Positions 15,007 to 22,889 of a DNA stretch of 37,741 bases are shown here, in pieces. Origin of the DNA: Acidobacteriota bacterium (GTDB lineage Bacteria; Acidobacteriota; Vicinamibacteria; Vicinamibacterales; UBA2999); contig JAKFXY010000051.1 of NCBI GenBank assembly GCA_021731165.1, positions 1 to 37,741 on the forward strand. The letters run 5' to 3'. Below the pieces are notes generated by a model. That model did not search any database, was not told the DNA's origin, and was given only the letters and a program-made list of their open reading frames with translations. Position 1 is the first letter of the stretch. Each line of letters starts with the position of its first letter. A program made the position numbers and the translations under genes.

Positions 15007-16368
15007 ATGCTCAGCCGTCCTCCCGTGTCCCTTGATCGCGCGGCCGTTCTCGACCGTTTCCAGCGCGCACGGGCACGTACACGCGCCCTGTTCGAGATTC
15101 TCGAAGACGGGGCCTATGATCTGCGGCCGATCGCGTCGTGGAACCACGTTGCCTTCTACGAAGGACATCTGCCGGCGTTTGCCGTCACGGCCCTCCTCGG
15201 AAAAGGTCTTGGGGAGCCAGGAATTGACGCCGACCTGGACGCCCGCTTCGCGAGCGGGATCAGTCCGGATGAAGACACGCCTACGGCTGAGGATGGTCGC
15301 CCAACCTGGCCAGGCCGCGCCATCGTCCGTCAGTATGCCGACGAGGCCGAGCGCCGGATATGCGACGCCATTGCCCATGCCGATTTCGGTCGCGAGGATC
15401 GGTTGCTGGCGCGACAGGCGCTCTGGACGATTCTGGACTATGAGGAGGCGCATCACGAGTCGCTCGCCTGTCTGTGGCATCAGCTCCCGTATGTAGTGAA
15501 ACGAAAGCCGGTGCACTACGTCACGGCGCCGCCTCGCCTTCGTACGGGTGCCGCGCCTTTGACTCGGGTGCGAGTGCCGGCCGGCCGAGCGACGCTCGGG
15601 ACCCGTCTTCGCCAGGGCCTCGGCGGGCAAGTCCTCACGCCTCTGCACCCGTCTGCCACTTACCATTTACGACCCACCATCCCGTGTGCCTGGGACAACG
15701 AGCTACCTGCGCACACCGTTGACGTCGGCGCGTTTGAAGTGGACGTCCATAACGTCACCAACGCGAGGTTCATGGACTTCGTCGAGAGCGGCGGCTATGC
15801 GGACCCGCGCTGGTGGAGTGACGCGGATCGCGCGTGGATGCTCGCCGAGCGCGTTTCACACCCGGCGTTCTGGATCTTCGAGGACGGGTCGTGGCACTGG
15901 CGCGGGATGTTTGAACAGGTGCCGCTGCCCGAGCATTGGCCCGTCTACCTGACCTGGGCCGAGGCCCACGCCTACGCGCGCTGGCGCGGTCAACGGCTGT
16001 TCACGGAGGCCGAGTTTCATCGCTCCGCGTACGGTACGCCTCGGCCCGGTGAGGAACGCGAGTATCCCTGGGGCGACGAACTGCCACGCCGGCTCCCATC
16101 GAATCTCGACTTCACGCGGTGGGATCCCGATCCCGTTGACGCGCATCCGTCGGGCGTGAGCGCCTTCGGCGTGCACGATCTGGTCGGCAACGGATGGGAA
16201 TGGACGGGCGACCTGTCAGCGCCCCTCGAGGGATGTGCGCCAATGGCGTTGATGAAGGGCGCCTCGCCGGCTACGTCGCGTGGGCTCGTGCGGCGCGGCT
16301 TTCGCCACTGGTGCCCGCCACGATTTCCACACGTGTACGCCACGTTCCGCTGCGTCGGGCCGGCGTGA
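15007..16368 (+). CDS. EgtB/SUMF1-family protein with altered iron site and in-frame insertion
   Basis: A 453-residue protein: an N-terminal DinB-like four-helix domain (to about 170), then an FGE/SUMF1 fold from about 185. Family members such as EgtB use three His to bind iron and couple sulfur or selenium compounds to a His betaine. Here the first His is kept (EGHLPAF, H54), but the HxxxH pair reads DYEEAHH (Y145, H149), so one ligand appears to be Tyr. Residues 199-225 are an insertion between GRATLG and WDNE that contains RLRQGLGGQ and a His-rich run. Near 16226-16260, about 15 residues that relatives have before MKGASP appear to be missing. The start is only 14 nt from that of divergent thiS. 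May be non-functional or changed in role. Confidence 0.8.
   Translation: MLSRPPVSLDRAAVLDRFQRARARTRALFEILEDGAYDLRPIASWNHVAFYEGHLPAFAVTALLGKGLGEPGIDADLDARFASGISPDEDTPTAEDGRPTWPGRAIVRQYADEAERRICDAIAHADFGREDRLLARQALWTILDYEEAHHESLACLWHQLPYVVKRKPVHYVTAPPRLRTGAAPLTRVRVPAGRATLGTRLRQGLGGQVLTPLHPSATYHLRPTIPCAWDNELPAHTVDVGAFEVDVHNVTNARFMDFVESGGYADPRWWSDADRAWMLAERVSHPAFWIFEDGSWHWRGMFEQVPLPEHWPVYLTWAEAHAYARWRGQRLFTEAEFHRSAYGTPRPGEEREYPWGDELPRRLPSNLDFTRWDPDPVDAHPSGVSAFGVHDLVGNGWEWTGDLSAPLEGCAPMALMKGASPATSRGLVRRGFRHWCPPRFPHVYATFRCVGPA
15601..15681 (+). repeat. In-frame palindromic repeat insertion within EgtB/SUMF1-like gene
   Basis: About 81 bp encoding roughly 27 residues that interrupt the expected join between GRATLG and WDNE. 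The start (15604-15632) is an imperfect palindrome, with CTTCGCC facing GGCGGGCAAG; in protein it reads RLRQGLGGQ. This resembles a dispersed palindromic element that I recall as recurring in Vicinamibacteria-type genomes, often read through in proteins. No second copy was seen in the window, so repeat status is inference. Confidence 0.45.
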
Positions 16369-16407
16369 GAAGAGGCTGCCCGGGGAACGAACCCCAGCGC
16401 TCCGTGA

Positions 16408-17517
16408 TCAGTTGGTGCCCTGGGCCGGGCGGAGCAGCAGCTTCTGCACTCGCCAGTTGGTGATCTCACCAACCAGGATCTCGTTGTCCTTGCGGCAGTC
16501 GATTTCGTGCACCGACCCGAACTCCTTCATCAGCTTTCCGGCTCTCCCGAATCTCCCGACGATCCGGCCGTCCAGCTCCATCTTGTAGATCTCGCCGTTG
16601 TCCATGTTCGCCGTGCCGTTGGAGTTCGAGGAATACAGGTACTGGCGCGGGCCCGGCGTGATGCACAGTGCCCAGGGTGCGCCGACGTTCAGATACTGCG
16701 TCTTGAATGTCCCGTTACCGTCGAAGACCTGGATGCGCTTGTTGCCGCGGTCGCCGACGTAGACGTTCCCCTGCGCGTCGGTGGCGATCGAGTGCAGTGT
16801 GTTGAACTGCCCAGGGGCGGTGCCTTGCGATCCCCACGAGGCGAGGAATTTCCCGTTCTTGTCGAACTTCGCCACGCGCGCATTCCCATAGCCGTCGGCG
16901 ACGAAGATGTTGCCCGCGGCATCCCAGGCGACGTCGGTGGGGCGGTTGAAGTTGTCACCGCGCACGCCGGCGCCCGGCAGCGGCCCACCCGCTCGCCCGG
17001 CGGCCTGCGCCGGTCCTCCGCCCTCGCCACCCTCGCGGGCCGGCCCACCCGGCACCCGGATCGCTTCGGGTTTCCGGCCCATGGTCATAACGACCCGTCC
17101 TTCGGGGTTGAACTTGATGACCATGCTCGCCCCTTCGTCCACCACCCAGATGTTGTCGTCGGGATCGACGCGAACCGTGTGCGCGAAGAGAAAGCCATAG
17201 AGCCCCTGGCCAATCTCGCGGATGAACTTGCCGGTGGGATCGAACTCGAACAGTCGTGCCGCGCCATTGCCGCGTGCGAACGTCCGCTCCGTACCGACGG
17301 TCACCGTCGGCGATCCGGTCCTGGTGTAGACGAAGATGTTGCCTTTCGAATTGGTGGCCACCCCGACCGCTTCGCCGAGGTAGATGTCGTCGGGCAGCTT
17401 CAACAGGTTCGGGACCGAGTCGTAGGGGATCTCGGGGACGGCGAGCTGGGCGTACGTCACTCGAACCGCCGCGACCAGCGCCGCGACGATGAGGCCGAGT
17501 TGTAATGCGCGTTTCAT
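16408..17517 (-). CDS. Exported NHL-repeat beta-propeller protein (second of tandem pair)
   Basis: A 369-residue protein with a signal peptide at 1-23 (LIVAALVAAVRVTYA). NHL repeats are seen as NIWVVDEGASMVIKFNPEG, GNIFVADGYGNARVAKFDK and GNVYVGDRGNKRIQVFDGNG, forming a probable six-bladed propeller. A Gly/Ala/Pro-rich loop (about 150-180) interrupts the blades after MGRKPE. Acts in the periplasm or outside; such proteins may bind or, as relatives of peptidyl-hydroxyglycine lyases, cleave a substrate, but no catalytic site can be named. A strong Shine-Dalgarno (AGGAGGGG) precedes the ATG at 17517. It starts 9 nt after the upstream paralogue, so both form an operon. Confidence 0.85.
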   Translation of the reverse strand: MKRALQLGLIVAALVAAVRVTYAQLAVPEIPYDSVPNLLKLPDDIYLGEAVGVATNSKGNIFVYTRTGSPTVTVGTERTFARGNGAARLFEFDPTGKFIREIGQGLYGFLFAHTVRVDPDDNIWVVDEGASMVIKFNPEGRVVMTMGRKPEAIRVPGGPAREGGEGGGPAQAAGRAGGPLPGAGVRGDNFNRPTDVAWDAAGNIFVADGYGNARVAKFDKNGKFLASWGSQGTAPGQFNTLHSIATDAQGNVYVGDRGNKRIQVFDGNGTFKTQYLNVGAPWALCITPGPRQYLYSSNSNGTANMDNGEIYKMELDGRIVGRFGRAGKLMKEFGSVHEIDCRKDNEILVGEITNWRVQKLLLRPAQGTN

Positions 17518-17526
17518 GATCCCCTC

Positions 17527-18597
17527 CTACCTCAGGCTCGTCGTCGTGGCAGGTGCCCGCAGCGTGATCTTCTGCACCCGCCACGCGGTGATCTCGGCGA
17601 CGAGCAGCTCGTTCTCGTTCCGGCAGTCGATGGCGTGCACCGTGCTGAATTCGCCGAGCTGCTTGCCCGCATGGCCGAACTTGCCGAGGATGCGCCCGTC
17701 GAGCTCCATCTTGTAAATCTCACCGGTGACCGCCGCGAGGTCGGCGTTGTTGTTGTCCGGGTTCGAGCTGGAGCTGTAGAGATACTGATGCGGCCCCGGC
17801 GTGATGCAGATTGCCCACGGCCGACCCACGTTGTCGTAGATGGCGCGAAGCGTCAGGTTGTTGTCGAACACCTGAATGCGGCCGTTGTTGCGATCGCCGA
17901 CGAACACGTTGCCTCTCGCGTCAACCTGGATGGAGTGCGGCGTGTTGAACTGGCTCGGCTCCGTGCCGCGCGAGCCGACGGAGGTGACGTACCGGCCGTT
18001 CTTGTCGTACTTGACGACACGTGAGTTGTTGTAGCCGTCAGAGACGAAGATGTTGCCGGCCGGGTCCCATGCGATATCGGTGGGTCGGTTGAGGCGATAC
18101 GGCTGCGCGGGGGGAATCGGGGTAGCCGTGGGTATCAGCCCCTCGACGGATTCCTCGCGTCGGCCGAGCACCATCTCAACCCGCCCTTCCGGGTTGAACT
18201 TGACGACGGTATTCGCCCCTTCGTCCACGGTCCAGATGTTGTCTTGCCCATCCACTCTGACCGCGTGGGCCATCACGAAGCCGTAGAGGCCGCGGCCGAT
18301 TTCGCGGACGAACGCGCCGGACTGATCGAATTGGAACAGCCGCGATGACTCACCGCTGCGCGTGTAGACGAAGACGTGTCCCTTGGAGTTCCGGGCCACG
18401 CCGATGCCCTCGCCGAGATAGAGGTTCGGTGGGAGCTTCAGAAAGTTCGGTGCCGATTCAAACGGGATCTCGGGTACGCCCTGCGCCGTGGCTTTCAGCG
18501 CGAGCTGGGCGGGCGTGAGGGTTCCCTGCCCGGGCGCTTGCGCGATCAGTGAGACGGCCGAGAGCAGCACGGCGCCGGCCAGGCACAGACGTTTCAT
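17527..18597 (-). CDS. Exported NHL-repeat beta-propeller protein (first of tandem pair)
   Basis: A 356-residue paralogue of the next gene, with signal peptide (AVLLSAVSLIAQA) and NHL repeats such as NIWTVDEGANTVVKFNPEG, GNIFVSDGYNNSRVVKYDK and GNVFVGDRNNGRIQVFDNN. It shares the start VPEIPFESAPNFLKLP and the end with DCRNENELLVAEITAWRVQK with its neighbour, so the pair arose by duplication; it lacks the Gly-rich loop of the other copy. Located in periplasm or on the surface; function unknown. A GGAGG Shine-Dalgarno stands 8 nt before the ATG at 18597. Confidence 0.87.
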   Translation of the reverse strand: MKRLCLAGAVLLSAVSLIAQAPGQGTLTPAQLALKATAQGVPEIPFESAPNFLKLPPNLYLGEGIGVARNSKGHVFVYTRSGESSRLFQFDQSGAFVREIGRGLYGFVMAHAVRVDGQDNIWTVDEGANTVVKFNPEGRVEMVLGRREESVEGLIPTATPIPPAQPYRLNRPTDIAWDPAGNIFVSDGYNNSRVVKYDKNGRYVTSVGSRGTEPSQFNTPHSIQVDARGNVFVGDRNNGRIQVFDNNLTLRAIYDNVGRPWAICITPGPHQYLYSSSSNPDNNNADLAAVTGEIYKMELDGRILGKFGHAGKQLGEFSTVHAIDCRNENELLVAEITAWRVQKITLRAPATTTSLR

Positions 18598-18682
18598 TGG
18601 AGCCTCCGAGAAGACAGGACCCTGGTTCCGAAAGGTCAGCGGACCTTGGGCCGCGCCACTCTATCCCGGAATACGTGGAGGA

Positions 18683-19687
18683 TCAATCAGAAGGGAGCCT
18701 GAACGTCAGCAGTGTCTCCGACGAAGCCGTGGCACAGGCCGGGGCGCCGCCGGGTGCGTACACGACCTGGCCGTCGGTTGCGGCGGTGATGCCGTGGCGT
18801 CCCGATGGCATTGGAGTCAACCTCGACCATGTTCCGGCTGTCGGATCGTACGCGTCGGTGTCCGTGAACGGCGTTCCATTGTTGCACTCGCCGCCGGCCA
18901 CAATGATGCGGCCCTTGTAGACGACGCCGAGTCCTCCGCTGCGTGCGCTTGGAAGTGGCGCCGCAGTGGTCCATGTGTTGGTCTTGGGATCGTACACGTC
19001 GTGGTCGTTCACGTTCTCGGCTGGGGTGTTCAGACGCCCTCCGATCACGTGGATGAGTCCATCGGCGACCGCGACTGCGAAGTGGTCCCGCGCCCGCGGG
19101 AGCGGCGCGAGGTCGCTCCATCTACCGGTGGCCGGGTCGAAGACCTCGTGCGTGGCTACCGTGCCGCGCTGCCGGTCTCGGCCGCCGATCGCATGAATCC
19201 TGCCGTTGAGCGCCACGACGCCAACCGAACCGCGCGGGGACTTCAGGGGCGACAGCGCGCGCCAGCTGTTGGACGCGGGTGTGTACTCGAAGACCAGGTC
19301 CTGCGCCTCGACGTGGACATTGCGAAGAAATCCGCCCACGACGACGATTCTGCCATTCAGCACGGCCGCGCCTGGGTGGCTCAACGCGTGGGGGAGTGGC
19401 GCCCGTTCCCGCCAGCGATCGGTTTTCGGGTCGTACTCCTGGGTCAGCGTGTCGGAGTCCATTCCGCGCGCCATGCCGCCGATCATGTAGAGCCTGCCAC
19501 TCGCGAAGACGACCGCGGCCTCGGTCCGAGGTTCCCCGATCTGTGCCCTTTCCGACCATATGCCTTGGCGGGATGCGGATTGCGACAGTGCCGGCCTGGC
19601 GGCGACGAGGCCGATGCACACGACACACGTCGCGATCGCGACGCACTGTCGTCGCAGATTCTGCGGCCGGCATATCTGGCTTGACAT
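18683..19687 (-). CDS. Exported Kelch-repeat beta-propeller protein
   Basis: A 334-residue protein, signal peptide in residues 1-36 (CVVCIGLVAARPALS). Six Kelch blades are marked by double-Gly strands: YMIGGM, VVVGGF, HAIGGR, HVIGGR, IVAGGE and YAPGGA, each followed by a YDP..W(R/T)..APLP loop. These make a six-bladed propeller like galactose-oxidase-type domains, but no Cys-Tyr cofactor site is visible, so it is probably a binding protein. Start placed at the ATG at 19687 directly before the signal; an upstream start would add 12 residues. It lies 85 nt upstream of the NHL pair and may share their transcript. Confidence 0.87.
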   Translation of the reverse strand: MSSQICRPQNLRRQCVAIATCVVCIGLVAARPALSQSASRQGIWSERAQIGEPRTEAAVVFASGRLYMIGGMARGMDSDTLTQEYDPKTDRWRERAPLPHALSHPGAAVLNGRIVVVGGFLRNVHVEAQDLVFEYTPASNSWRALSPLKSPRGSVGVVALNGRIHAIGGRDRQRGTVATHEVFDPATGRWSDLAPLPRARDHFAVAVADGLIHVIGGRLNTPAENVNDHDVYDPKTNTWTTAAPLPSARSGGLGVVYKGRIIVAGGECNNGTPFTDTDAYDPTAGTWSRLTPMPSGRHGITAATDGQVVYAPGGAPACATASSETLLTFRLPSD

Positions 19688-19778
19688 TACGCGGGGTTCA
19701 AGTCTACAACGCTGCAGTCCCACAATTTGATTCCCCCATATATGTGAGAGGGTCGACCTTCAGGTCCGCCTTTCAAGA

Positions 19779-19832
19779 GTTGCCGACGGCTATACAGACA
19801 CCCCCGTCGTCAAATTCGACAAGGACGACTAG
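19779..19832 (+). pseudogene. NHL-repeat fragment
   Basis: Seventeen codons before the TAG at 19830 read VADGYTDTPVVKFDKDD, which is the standard NHL blade phrase (compare VADGYGNARVAKFDKNG in the gene at 16408). No start or further blade is seen on this strand, so it is a leftover of a lost NHL gene. It lies between the Kelch gene and the FG-GAP gene; the rest of that 261-bp gap holds only the possible promoter at 19903. Confidence 0.55.
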
Positions 19833-19902
19833 GACCTCACGATAGGGGTCTTCGATCGCAATGTGTCGAAGACGATTGGTCAATTCGCTTCGATTAATGT
19901 GC

Positions 19903-19932
19903 TTGGGTGATTTGGTGGAGTGGCGATATATT
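19903..19932 (+). promoter_or_regulatory. Possible sigma-70-type promoter of the FG-GAP gene
   Basis: TTGGGT (19903-19908) and TATATT (19927-19932) are spaced 18 nt apart, and the ATG follows 16 nt later. The -10 matches five of six consensus positions, the -35 three of six. The short leader leaves room for the GGGAGG Shine-Dalgarno. Unproven by comparison. Confidence 0.35.
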
Positions 19933-19948
19933 CCCCGTGGGAGGCGTC

Positions 19949-21550
19949 ATGACAGGCGGCAGTCGTTCGGTGATGGTGGTGATGGGGTGTCTTGCGCTCG
20001 CGGGCGTGGCTGCCCGGATGCAGGCACAGGTTCCGGCCGCCGGACAAATCCGGCAGTCCGCGTACATCAAGGCATCGAATCCGGAGGCCGGCGATCACTT
20101 CGGGAACGGCGGCACCCTCGAGGGTTTCTCCGTAGCCGTCAGCGGGGATGGCACCACGATGGCGGTCGGTGCTCCCCAGGAAGCCAGCGGCGCCAAGGGA
20201 ATTGGCGGCAACCAGGCCGACAACTCAGCGTATGACTCCGGCGCTGTCTACGTCTATACCCGTGTCAGGAATGGCGCATGGGCACAGCAGGCGTACATCA
20301 AGGCGTCGAATACCGGCGACGGCGACAACTTCGGTCACGCCGTCGCGCTGAGCGCCGATGGCAACACCTTGGCCGTGTCGGCGTACTGGGAAGGGAGCAA
20401 CGCCAAGGGGATTGGCGGCAACCAGGAGGACAACTCCATTCCCCAGTCCGGCGCCGTATACGTATTCACGCGGCGCGGCACGGCGTGGACGCAGCAGGCC
20501 TACATCAAGGCATCGAATACCGGCGAGGTCGGCGTCGGCGATGCGTTCGGCGACGGAGATCAGTTCGGCTTTTCCCTGACGATCAGTGATGACGGGAACA
20601 CGCTTGCGGTGAGTGCGAACGCCGAGGACAGTAATGCCACCGGTATCAACGGAGACCAGACGAACAACTCGATGGTCTCGGCTGGGGCGGTATACCTGTT
20701 CAGCCGTACGGGGACGACCTGGACGCAGCAGGCGTACGTCAAGGCCGCCAACACCCGCGGAGGCGTCCAGTTCGGCTATTCCGTGGCCCTCAGCGCGGAC
20801 GGCAATACGCTCGCCGCGACCGCCTATGACGAGGCGGGCGGGTCGAGGGGGATCAACGGCGCCTATGACTTCATGCCGCCGGCGAACGGTTCGGGCGCGG
20901 TCTATGTCTTCACGCGCAGCGGCACCGACTGGACACAACAGGCGTATATCAAGGCCAGCAACGCCGAGCGCAACGATTCACTCGGTGTCATGGTCGCCAT
21001 CAGCGACGATGGGAACACCCTTGTCGGGGCGTCGCTCGACGAGGACTGCATGGCGACGGGGGTCAATCCGCCCGGGTGCGACAAAGACATGGAGTCCGAC
21101 ACGTCCACCGGCGCCGTGTACGTCTTCGTGCGCAGCGGCACCGCCTGGACCCAGCAGGCGTTCATCAAAGCTACCAACACCGGCAACGAAGACTTGTTCG
21201 GCTCCCGCCTCGCGCTGAGTGGCGACGGCAATACCATCGCCGCCTCCGCACAGATGGAGGACAGCGCCGCCAAGGGGATTGACGGTAAGCAGGACGACAA
21301 TTCGGCCACGGAAGCTGGCGCCGTGTACCTTCTTACCCGCACCGGTACCACCTGGGCGCACCGGTCCTATATCAAGGGCTCCAACACCGAGGCATTCGAC
21401 GAGTTCGGAAGCGCGGTGGCACTGACCCGTGATGGCCGGACGCTGGTCGTGAGCGCCCGGGGGGAAGACAGCGCGGCCAAGGGCATCAACGGCAGCCAGG
21501 CTGACAACTCCGCGGATGAATCCGGCGCCGTGTACGTGTTCACTCGCTGA
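19949..21550 (+). CDS. Exported seven-repeat FG-GAP beta-propeller protein
   Basis: A 533-residue protein with signal peptide (VMGCLALAGVAARMQA) followed by seven tandem units of about 68-78 residues. Each begins with a variant of QQAYIKASNTG, then xFGxAVALSxDGNTLAVSA, then KGIxGxQxDNS and SGAVYVFTRxGTxWT. The units start near 20053, 20286, 20496, 20729, 20940, 21156 and 21361. Seven FG-GAP-type blades make an integrin-alpha-like propeller; the GDNF/DxNT-rich loops probably bind calcium. It is likely secreted or surface-exposed and may bind other proteins or glycans. Start chosen at the ATG at 19949, with GGGAGG upstream. Confidence 0.87.
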   Translation: MTGGSRSVMVVMGCLALAGVAARMQAQVPAAGQIRQSAYIKASNPEAGDHFGNGGTLEGFSVAVSGDGTTMAVGAPQEASGAKGIGGNQADNSAYDSGAVYVYTRVRNGAWAQQAYIKASNTGDGDNFGHAVALSADGNTLAVSAYWEGSNAKGIGGNQEDNSIPQSGAVYVFTRRGTAWTQQAYIKASNTGEVGVGDAFGDGDQFGFSLTISDDGNTLAVSANAEDSNATGINGDQTNNSMVSAGAVYLFSRTGTTWTQQAYVKAANTRGGVQFGYSVALSADGNTLAATAYDEAGGSRGINGAYDFMPPANGSGAVYVFTRSGTDWTQQAYIKASNAERNDSLGVMVAISDDGNTLVGASLDEDCMATGVNPPGCDKDMESDTSTGAVYVFVRSGTAWTQQAFIKATNTGNEDLFGSRLALSGDGNTIAASAQMEDSAAKGIDGKQDDNSATEAGAVYLLTRTGTTWAHRSYIKGSNTEAFDEFGSAVALTRDGRTLVVSARGEDSAAKGINGSQADNSADESGAVYVFTR

Positions 21551-21587
21551 TTCCTGACAGAAACCCGCCCTCGGTGTGGAGACTCGA

Positions 21588-22889
21588 ATGACAATGACCG
21601 GCGTGTCGGCTTCCGGCAAGACTCCGCTCAATGCAAACCAGATCAAGGGATTCTGGGCGGCCTGGGGAGGCTGGTGTCTCGATGGCATGGACGCCTTCAT
21701 CTACGCGCTCGTCCTCTTCCCGGCGCTCACGGAGTTGTTGCCTCGGTCGGGGATCGAGCCGACGCCGGGAAACATCCTGTTTTGGGGCAGCGTCCTCCAG
21801 GCGCTCTTCCTCCTGGGTTGGGGCTTCTCGATGATCTGGGGACCCATCGCGGATCGCTTCGGCCGCGTCAAGGCGCTGATGGCGACAATCCTCTTCTACT
21901 CGATCTTCACCTTCATGTGCGGCTTGGTCGTAGACATCTGGCAGCTCGCGATTCTGCGTGTCCTGTGCGGGATCGGCCTCGGCGGTGAACAGCCGATGGG
22001 CGGCACCTTCGTGGCCGAGGAATGGCCGGAGGATCGTCGGACCATGGGCGCCGGGTACATGCACACCGGCTACTACTTCGGGTTCTTCCTCGCCGCGATC
22101 GCGAATTTCTTCATCGGTGCGAATTTCGGGTGGCGCTGGATGTTCGTGCTCGGCGGCGCGCCGGCATTGCTCGTCGGATGGATTCAGAGCGGCGTGCATG
22201 AACCGGAGAAATGGCAGAAGAAGGTCGCTGAGGAAGGCGAGCGCCCCCGGATGCGGGACTCATTCAACAAGCTGTTCTCTCCCCTGCTCAAGCAGCGCAC
22301 GGTCGTCAACTCCACGCTGTTCCTGGTTTCGATCATCGGACTCTGGGCAGGTTCCGTCTACGTGCCGACCGCGGTGACGCAGATTGCCATCCGCCAGGGC
22401 GTCGTGCCGGCTGATGCGGCGCGGCTCGCCTCCTACGGATCGATGGTGCTCTCGATCGGGACGATCCTCGGCTGTCTGCTCGCGCCGGTACTCGCCGATC
22501 TGTGGGGCCGCCGGAAGGCGATGGCCTTCTATCTCGCGTTCCTCGGCGTCGGCGTGGCGATCGCCTTCGGCTACGTGTTCTACATGCCGGCGGCGCTGAT
22601 GGCGTTTTTCATCATGATCTTCTTCATGGGCATCGGCGGCGCGAACTTCGCGCTCTACACCCTCTGGCTCCCCGAGCAGTACCCAACCGAGTGCCGCGCC
22701 AGCGCGATTGCGTTTGTCAGTTCGGTGGGACGCTTCGCCGGTGTCGGCATGGTGTTCCTTGTGGGCGCCGGCATCAGATCCTACGGGAGCCTCGGCGTGC
22801 CGGTGGCGCTCACCACGCTCGCGTTTCTGATTGGCCTGGCCGTGCTGCCATGGGCGCTTGAAACCAAGGGAAAGCCGCTGCCGACTTGA
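21588..22889 (+). CDS. Major facilitator superfamily transporter (sugar/acid symporter-like)
   Basis: A 433-residue, 12-helix transporter with the MFS motif between helices 2 and 3 (ADRFGRVKALMA) and its repeat between helices 8 and 9 (ADLWGRRKAMA). Segments such as RVLCGIGLGGEQPMGGTFVAE resemble the sialate/carboxylate (SHS-type) symporters, but substrate cannot be assigned. Start taken at the ATG at 21588, with GGAG before it, rather than the GTG at 21576. The stop overlaps the TTG start of the following ABC ATPase gene (TTGA), so both are coupled, an unusual pairing. Confidence 0.9.
   Translation: MTMTGVSASGKTPLNANQIKGFWAAWGGWCLDGMDAFIYALVLFPALTELLPRSGIEPTPGNILFWGSVLQALFLLGWGFSMIWGPIADRFGRVKALMATILFYSIFTFMCGLVVDIWQLAILRVLCGIGLGGEQPMGGTFVAEEWPEDRRTMGAGYMHTGYYFGFFLAAIANFFIGANFGWRWMFVLGGAPALLVGWIQSGVHEPEKWQKKVAEEGERPRMRDSFNKLFSPLLKQRTVVNSTLFLVSIIGLWAGSVYVPTAVTQIAIRQGVVPADAARLASYGSMVLSIGTILGCLLAPVLADLWGRRKAMAFYLAFLGVGVAIAFGYVFYMPAALMAFFIMIFFMGIGGANFALYTLWLPEQYPTECRASAIAFVSSVGRFAGVGMVFLVGAGIRSYGSLGVPVALTTLAFLIGLAVLPWALETKGKPLPT

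Noticed and set aside
16381-16395. Weak hairpin GGGG/CCCC between convergent genes at 16.4 kb
   Set aside because: A 4-bp stem without T-tract is too weak to call a terminator in GC-rich DNA.
20053-21550. Possible CRISPR-like spacing of repeated phrases
   Set aside because: The repeats are about 205-235 bp apart, coding and degenerate: they are the seven FG-GAP protein repeats, not a CRISPR array.
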